This document shows, in pieces, positions 33,016-37,174 of a stretch of DNA of 37,174 nt; the stretch's first letter is position 1, and each line of letters opens with the position of its first letter. Location: NCBI GenBank assembly GCA_039920165.1, contig JBDSEG010000149.1, positions 1 to 37,174 of the forward strand, read 5' to 3'. This DNA is from JBDSEG01 sp039920165. GTDB lineage: Bacteria > Pseudomonadota > Gammaproteobacteria > Burkholderiales > Burkholderiaceae_C. A program made the translations under genes and the position numbers. Below the pieces are notes generated by a model, which did not search any database, had not been told where the DNA came from, and saw nothing but the letters and a program-made list of their open reading frames with translations.

Positions 33016-34269
33016 ATGGCTGATATCAAGAACTACACGCTGAACTTTGGGCCGCAGCATCCCGCGGCGCACGGCGTTCTGCGCCTCGTCCTCGAACTCG
33101 ACGGCGAGGTGATCCAGCGCGCCGACCCGCACATCGGCCTCCTGCACCGCGCCACCGAGAAGCTCGCCGAAAGCCGGACCTACATCCAGTCGCTGCCATA
33201 CATGGATCGGCTCGACTACGTCTCGATGATGTGCAACGAGCACGCCTACTGCCTCGCGATCGAGAAGCTGCTCGGCGTCGACGTGCCGCTGCGTGCCCAG
33301 TACATCCGCGTGATGTTCTCCGAGATCACGCGGCTACTGAACCACCTGATGTGGCTGGGCGCGCACGGCCTCGACTGTGGCGCGATGAATGTCTTCATCT
33401 ACTGCTTTCGCGAGCGCGAGGACCTGTTCGACATGTACGAGGCGGCATCGGGTGCGCGCATGCACGCGGCCTATTTCCGTCCCGGCGGCGTTTACCGCGA
33501 TCTGCCCGACAGCATGCCGCAGTACCGCGCATCGAAGGTGCGTAACGCCAAGACCATGGCCGCGCTCAACGACAACCGCCACGGCAGCCTGCTCGACTTC
33601 ATCGACGATTTCGTGAGCCGCTTTCCCAAGTGCGTCGACGACTACGAGACGCTCCTGACCGACAACCGGATCTGGAAGCAGCGCACCGTCGGCATCGGCG
33701 TGGTGACGCCTGAGCGCGCGCTCAACCTCGGCTTCACTGGGCCGATGCTGCGCGGCTCGGGCGTGCTGTGGGACCTGCGCAAGCATCAGCCCTACGAGGT
33801 CTACGAGCATATGGATTTCGATATCCCGCTCGGCGTGAACGGCGATACCTACGACCGCTATCTGGTGCGGGTCGAAGAGATGCGCCAGGCCAACCGCCTC
33901 ATCAAGCAGTGCGTCGACTGGCTGAAGGTGAATCCGGGGCCGGTCATCACCACCAATCACAAGGTGGCGCCGCCGTCGCGGCTCGAGATGAAGTCGGGCA
34001 TGGAAGACCTGATCCACCACTTCAAGCTCTTCACCGAAGGCTTTCACGTCCCCGAGGGCGAGGCCTATGCCGCGGTCGAACACCCGAAGGGCGAGTTCGG
34101 CATCTATATCGTCAGCGACGGTGCCAACAAGCCATATCGCCTGAAGATTCGTCCGCCCGGTTTTCCGCACCTCGCGGCGCTCGACGAGATGGCGCGTGGC
34201 CACATGATCGCCGATGCCGTCGCCGTGATCGGCACCATGGATATCGTCTTCGGGGAGATCGACCGGTGA
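33016..34269 (+). CDS. nuoD: NADH-quinone oxidoreductase subunit D
   Basis: NuoD is the 49-kDa subunit forming the quinone pocket with NuoB. The 417-aa product has NFGPQHPAAHGVLRLVLELDG, LHRATEKLAESRTYIQ, YVSMMCNEHAYCLAIEKLL and a C-terminus ending VIGTMDIVFGEIDR, all family hallmarks. Length is standard. It lies 27 bases after nuoC. Confidence 0.98.
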   Translation: MADIKNYTLNFGPQHPAAHGVLRLVLELDGEVIQRADPHIGLLHRATEKLAESRTYIQSLPYMDRLDYVSMMCNEHAYCLAIEKLLGVDVPLRAQYIRVMFSEITRLLNHLMWLGAHGLDCGAMNVFIYCFREREDLFDMYEAASGARMHAAYFRPGGVYRDLPDSMPQYRASKVRNAKTMAALNDNRHGSLLDFIDDFVSRFPKCVDDYETLLTDNRIWKQRTVGIGVVTPERALNLGFTGPMLRGSGVLWDLRKHQPYEVYEHMDFDIPLGVNGDTYDRYLVRVEEMRQANRLIKQCVDWLKVNPGPVITTNHKVAPPSRLEMKSGMEDLIHHFKLFTEGFHVPEGEAYAAVEHPKGEFGIYIVSDGANKPYRLKIRPPGFPHLAALDEMARGHMIADAVAVIGTMDIVFGEIDR

Positions 34270-34324
34270 GCCGCCGAGCCGCTCCCAAGACGAACACCGA
34301 AGTCGGCAGGACGGAGGATGCCTT

Positions 34325-34819
34325 ATGAGCGAGCCCCTCATTTCCGCCGCGATGCGCGCCCGCTTCGACCGCGAGGTGGCCAAATACCCGGCCGACCAGA
34401 AGCAGTCGGCCGTGATGGCCTGCCTGGCCTTTGTCCAGCAGGAGGCGGGGCACGTGTCCGAGGCCGCCGAACGCGAGGTCGCGGCCTACCTCGGCATGCC
34501 GCCGATCGCGGTGCACGAGGTCACGACCTTCTACAACATGTACAACCAGCAACCGGTCGGGCGTTGGAAGCTCAACGTCTGCACCAACCTGCCGTGCCAG
34601 CTGCGCGACGGCCAGTCGGCGCTCGAACACCTGTGCACGCGTCTGGGGGTGTCCGAGGGTGGCACGACAACCGACGGCCAGTTCACGGTGCAGCAGAGCG
34701 AGTGCCTGGGCGCCTGCGCCGATGCTCCAGTGATGCTGGTCAACGACCGCCAGATGGTGAGCTTCATGACCGATGCGCGGCTCGACGACCTGATCGCCAC
34801 CTTGAAGGCCGCCGCGTGA
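34325..34819 (+). CDS. nuoE: NADH-quinone oxidoreductase subunit E
   Basis: NuoE is the 24-kDa subunit with the off-path [2Fe-2S] cluster N1a. The 164-aa product has the thioredoxin-like fold with ligands in NVCTNLPCQL and SECLGACADAPVML, and the upstream EVTTFYNMYNQQPVG. Its stop codon shares bases with the nuoF start (TGATG), so the two are coupled. Confidence 0.97.
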   Translation: MSEPLISAAMRARFDREVAKYPADQKQSAVMACLAFVQQEAGHVSEAAEREVAAYLGMPPIAVHEVTTFYNMYNQQPVGRWKLNVCTNLPCQLRDGQSALEHLCTRLGVSEGGTTTDGQFTVQQSECLGACADAPVMLVNDRQMVSFMTDARLDDLIATLKAAA

Positions 34820-36237
34820 TGCAGTCCATGCCAGACCTCTCGAAATTCCAGGCCAACGGAGGCGAGACCTGCTTCCACGATCGTCACATCGGCGCGCAGA
34901 TATATGCAGGCCTTGACGGACGCAACTGGCGCCTCGCCGACTACGAAGCGCGTGGCGGCTACCAGGCGTTGCGCAAGATCCTCGAGCTGGGTGGCACGCC
35001 GGAGGCGCCGCGCGGCATGACGCCCGAGCAGGTTATTTCCGAGGTCAAGGCATCGGGCCTGCGCGGCCGCGGCGGCGCGGGTTTTCCGACCGGCCTGAAG
35101 TGGAGCTTCATGCCGCGTCAGTACCCGGGCCCGAAGTACCTGGTGTGCAACTCGGACGAGGGCGAGCCGGGGACGTGCAAGGACCGCGACATCCTGATGT
35201 TCAACCCGCACATCGTCATCGAAGGCATGGCGATCGCGGCGTATGCGATGGGCATCAAGGTCGCCTACAACTATATTCACGGAGAGATCTTCGAGGTGTA
35301 CGAGCGCTTCGACGAAGCGCTCGAGGAAGCACGTGCCGCGGGCTATCTCGGCAAGGCGCTGCTCGGCTCAGGGTTCGACTTCGAACTGCATGCCTTCCAC
35401 GGCTTCGGCGCGTATATCTGCGGCGAGGAGACCGCGCTGCTCGAATCGCTCGAGGGCAAGAAGGGCCAGCCGCGATTCAAGCCGCCGTTCCCGGCGAGCT
35501 TCGGGCTGTACGGAAAGCCGACGACCATCAACAACACCGAGACCTTCGCGGCCGTGCCGTGGATCATTCGCCACGGCGCGCAACCGTATCTCGAAGTCGG
35601 CAAGCCGAACAACGGCGGCACCAAGATCTTCTCGGTCGTCGGCGACGTGCAGCATCCCGGCAACTTCGAGGTGCCGCTCGGAACGCCGTTCGCGAAGCTG
35701 CTCGAACTGGCAGGCGGGATGCGGCCGGGCAGAACGCTGAAGGCGGTGATTCCAGGCGGCTCGTCGGCGCCGGTTCTGCCGGCGGCCGTCATGATGGAAA
35801 CGACGATGGACTACGACGCCATCGCCAAGGCCGGCTCGATGCTCGGCTCGGGCGCGGTGATCGTGATGGACGACAGCCGCTGCATGGTCGAGAGCCTGTT
35901 GCGCCTGTCGTATTTCTATATGCACGAGAGTTGTGGCCAGTGCACGCCGTGCCGCGAAGGCACTGGCTGGCTGTGGCGCATGGTCGACCGGATCGAGCAC
36001 GGCCACGGCCGGATGGCTGATATCGATCTGCTGAACTCGGTGGCCGACAATATCCAGGGCCGCACCATCTGCGCGCTCGGCGATGCCGCGGCGATGCCGG
36101 TGCGCGCCATGATCAAGCATTTCCGCGACGAGTTCGTCCAACATATCGAGCACAAGCACTGCGCGGTGCATGGTGCGATCGGTCCTGCTGCCGATACCGG
36201 CGCTGCGGCTGCGCTCGAGGCTCTGATCCATGCTTGA
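34819..36237 (+). CDS. nuoF: NADH-quinone oxidoreductase subunit F
   Basis: NuoF binds NADH and FMN and holds cluster N3, the electron entry point. The 472-aa product has the NADH loop GLRGRGGAGFPTGLKWSF, the FMN-site sequence VCNSDEGEPGTCKDRDI and the N3 ligands in HESCGQCTPCREGTGW plus a later cysteine in GRTICALGDAAAMP. The start is ATG 34819, overlapping the nuoE stop; ATG 34828 is possible. The product is somewhat longer at its C-terminus than the E. coli protein (445 aa). Confidence 0.97.
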   Translation: MQSMPDLSKFQANGGETCFHDRHIGAQIYAGLDGRNWRLADYEARGGYQALRKILELGGTPEAPRGMTPEQVISEVKASGLRGRGGAGFPTGLKWSFMPRQYPGPKYLVCNSDEGEPGTCKDRDILMFNPHIVIEGMAIAAYAMGIKVAYNYIHGEIFEVYERFDEALEEARAAGYLGKALLGSGFDFELHAFHGFGAYICGEETALLESLEGKKGQPRFKPPFPASFGLYGKPTTINNTETFAAVPWIIRHGAQPYLEVGKPNNGGTKIFSVVGDVQHPGNFEVPLGTPFAKLLELAGGMRPGRTLKAVIPGGSSAPVLPAAVMMETTMDYDAIAKAGSMLGSGAVIVMDDSRCMVESLLRLSYFYMHESCGQCTPCREGTGWLWRMVDRIEHGHGRMADIDLLNSVADNIQGRTICALGDAAAMPVRAMIKHFRDEFVQHIEHKHCAVHGAIGPAADTGAAAALEALIHA

Positions 36238-37174
36238 AATCAACCTCGACGGCAAGCTGGTCGCGGTGCCCGAAGGCAGCATGGTCATGCATGCGGCCGA
36301 TGCGGCCGGCACCTATATCCCGCACTTCTGCTATCACAAGAAGCTCACCATCGCGGCCAACTGCCGCATGTGCCTCGTCGACATCGAGAAGGCGCCCAAG
36401 CCCATGCCGGCCTGCGCCACGCCGGTGTCGCAGGGCATGATCGTGCACACCCGAAGCGCCAAGGCGCTGAAGGCGCAGCAGGGGGTGATGGAGTTCCTGC
36501 TCATCAACCATCCCCTCGACTGCCCCATCTGCGACCAGGGCGGAGAGTGCCAGCTGCAGGACCTGGCGGTCGGCTACGGCGATTCGTCGTCCCGCTACAC
36601 CGAGGAAAAGCGCGTCGTGCTGCCGAAGGAAGTCGGCCCACTGCTTTCGCTGCGCGAGATGACACGCTGCATCCACTGCACCCGCTGCGTCCGCTTCGGC
36701 CAAGAGGTGGCGGGTGTGATGGAGCTCGGCCAGATCCACCGCGGCGAGCATTCCGAGATCACGACAGTTCGCGGCGATACGGTCGACTCCGAGCTGTCGG
36801 GCAACATGATCGATATCTGCCCGGTCGGTGCGATCACCAGCAAGCCGTTTCGCTACCAGGCTCGCACCTGGGAGCTGTCGCGCCGCAAGAGCGTGAGCCC
36901 GCACGACAGCGTGGGCGCCAACCTCATCGTGCAGGTCAAGAACCAGCAGGTGCTGCGCGTGGTGCCGCTCGAGAACGAGGATGTGAATGAATGCTGGATC
37001 GCCGACCGCGACCGCTTTTCGTACGAGGCGCTCAACATCGCGGACCGGCTGACCACCCCGATGATCAAGCAGGGTGGCGCCTGGCAGGCGGTCGACTGGA
37101 CCACCGCGCTCGACCATGTCGCGCGCGGCCTGACCGCGATCAAGGTCGAGCATGGCGCCGCCAGCATCGGCGCG
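36230..37174 (+). CDS. nuoG: NADH-quinone oxidoreductase subunit G (5' part)
   Basis: NuoG carries several Fe-S clusters of complex I. The first 315 codons are present; the gene runs off the window. They include the [2Fe-2S] N1b region (FCYHKKLTIAANCRMCLVD, PACATPV), the N5 ligands HPLDCPICDQGGECQLQD, the N4 motif RCIHCTRCVRFGQEV with CPVGAITSKPF, and the start of the molybdopterin-oxidoreductase-like domain. The ATG at 36230 overlaps the nuoF stop by eight bases. Confidence 0.97.
   Translation, partial: MLEINLDGKLVAVPEGSMVMHAADAAGTYIPHFCYHKKLTIAANCRMCLVDIEKAPKPMPACATPVSQGMIVHTRSAKALKAQQGVMEFLLINHPLDCPICDQGGECQLQDLAVGYGDSSSRYTEEKRVVLPKEVGPLLSLREMTRCIHCTRCVRFGQEVAGVMELGQIHRGEHSEITTVRGDTVDSELSGNMIDICPVGAITSKPFRYQARTWELSRRKSVSPHDSVGANLIVQVKNQQVLRVVPLENEDVNECWIADRDRFSYEALNIADRLTTPMIKQGGAWQAVDWTTALDHVARGLTAIKVEHGAASIGA

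Overview
The window is a GC-rich chromosomal segment of a betaproteobacterium. Rhodocyclales or Burkholderiales is my inference from gene order and protein flavour: isc operon, zapBA next to a 6S RNA, nth with a stand-alone RnfB-like protein, phaZ, and pnp - quinone oxidoreductase - tpiA - secG - tRNA-Leu - nuo. Almost all of it is core housekeeping DNA. There are two accessory stretches.

Layout. 76-2931 (minus) is a TRAP transporter, dctP-dctQ-dctM. 3073-4496 (minus) is a decayed nitrate/nitrite-assimilation remnant: a broken siroheme/uroporphyrin methyltransferase whose middle third lies inverted, an unrecognised C-terminal fragment, and the N-terminus of a NirB-type nitrite reductase. 4697-5740 (plus) encodes a PAS/GGDEF protein with a destroyed active site. 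5753-10821 (minus) carries an EVE-domain protein, a 6S RNA candidate, zapA, a zapB-like gene, nth, an RnfB-like ferredoxin, an intracellular PHB depolymerase and an aromatic/aspartate aminotransferase. From 10921 onward nearly everything is on the plus strand: uvrB, a CsbD-like stress protein, then iscR-iscS-iscU-iscA, a strong internal terminator, and hscB-hscA-fdx.

19470-24120 is the most interesting part. It holds a LuxR-type receptor (237 aa, no luxI in the window), a 53-aa precursor peptide with a double-glycine-type leader ending in a predicted nine-residue core (LVELPHKYW), a CvaA/HlyD-like membrane fusion protein and a CvaB-like ABC exporter with an intact C39 leader peptidase. Lux-box-like dyads lie upstream of both the luxR gene and the peptide gene. 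This reads as a quorum-sensing-controlled system that makes, trims and secretes a very short linear peptide. It links acyl-homoserine-lactone-type regulation to peptide export.

After it come tsaD, a class I/II aminotransferase, rpsO-pnp, a quinone oxidoreductase, tpiA, secG, tRNA-Leu(GAG) and nuoABCDEF plus the first 315 codons of nuoG, which runs off the right edge. No CRISPR array, insertion sequence or rRNA was seen. Starts were set by family alignment and ribosome-binding sites, all read by eye without database searches.
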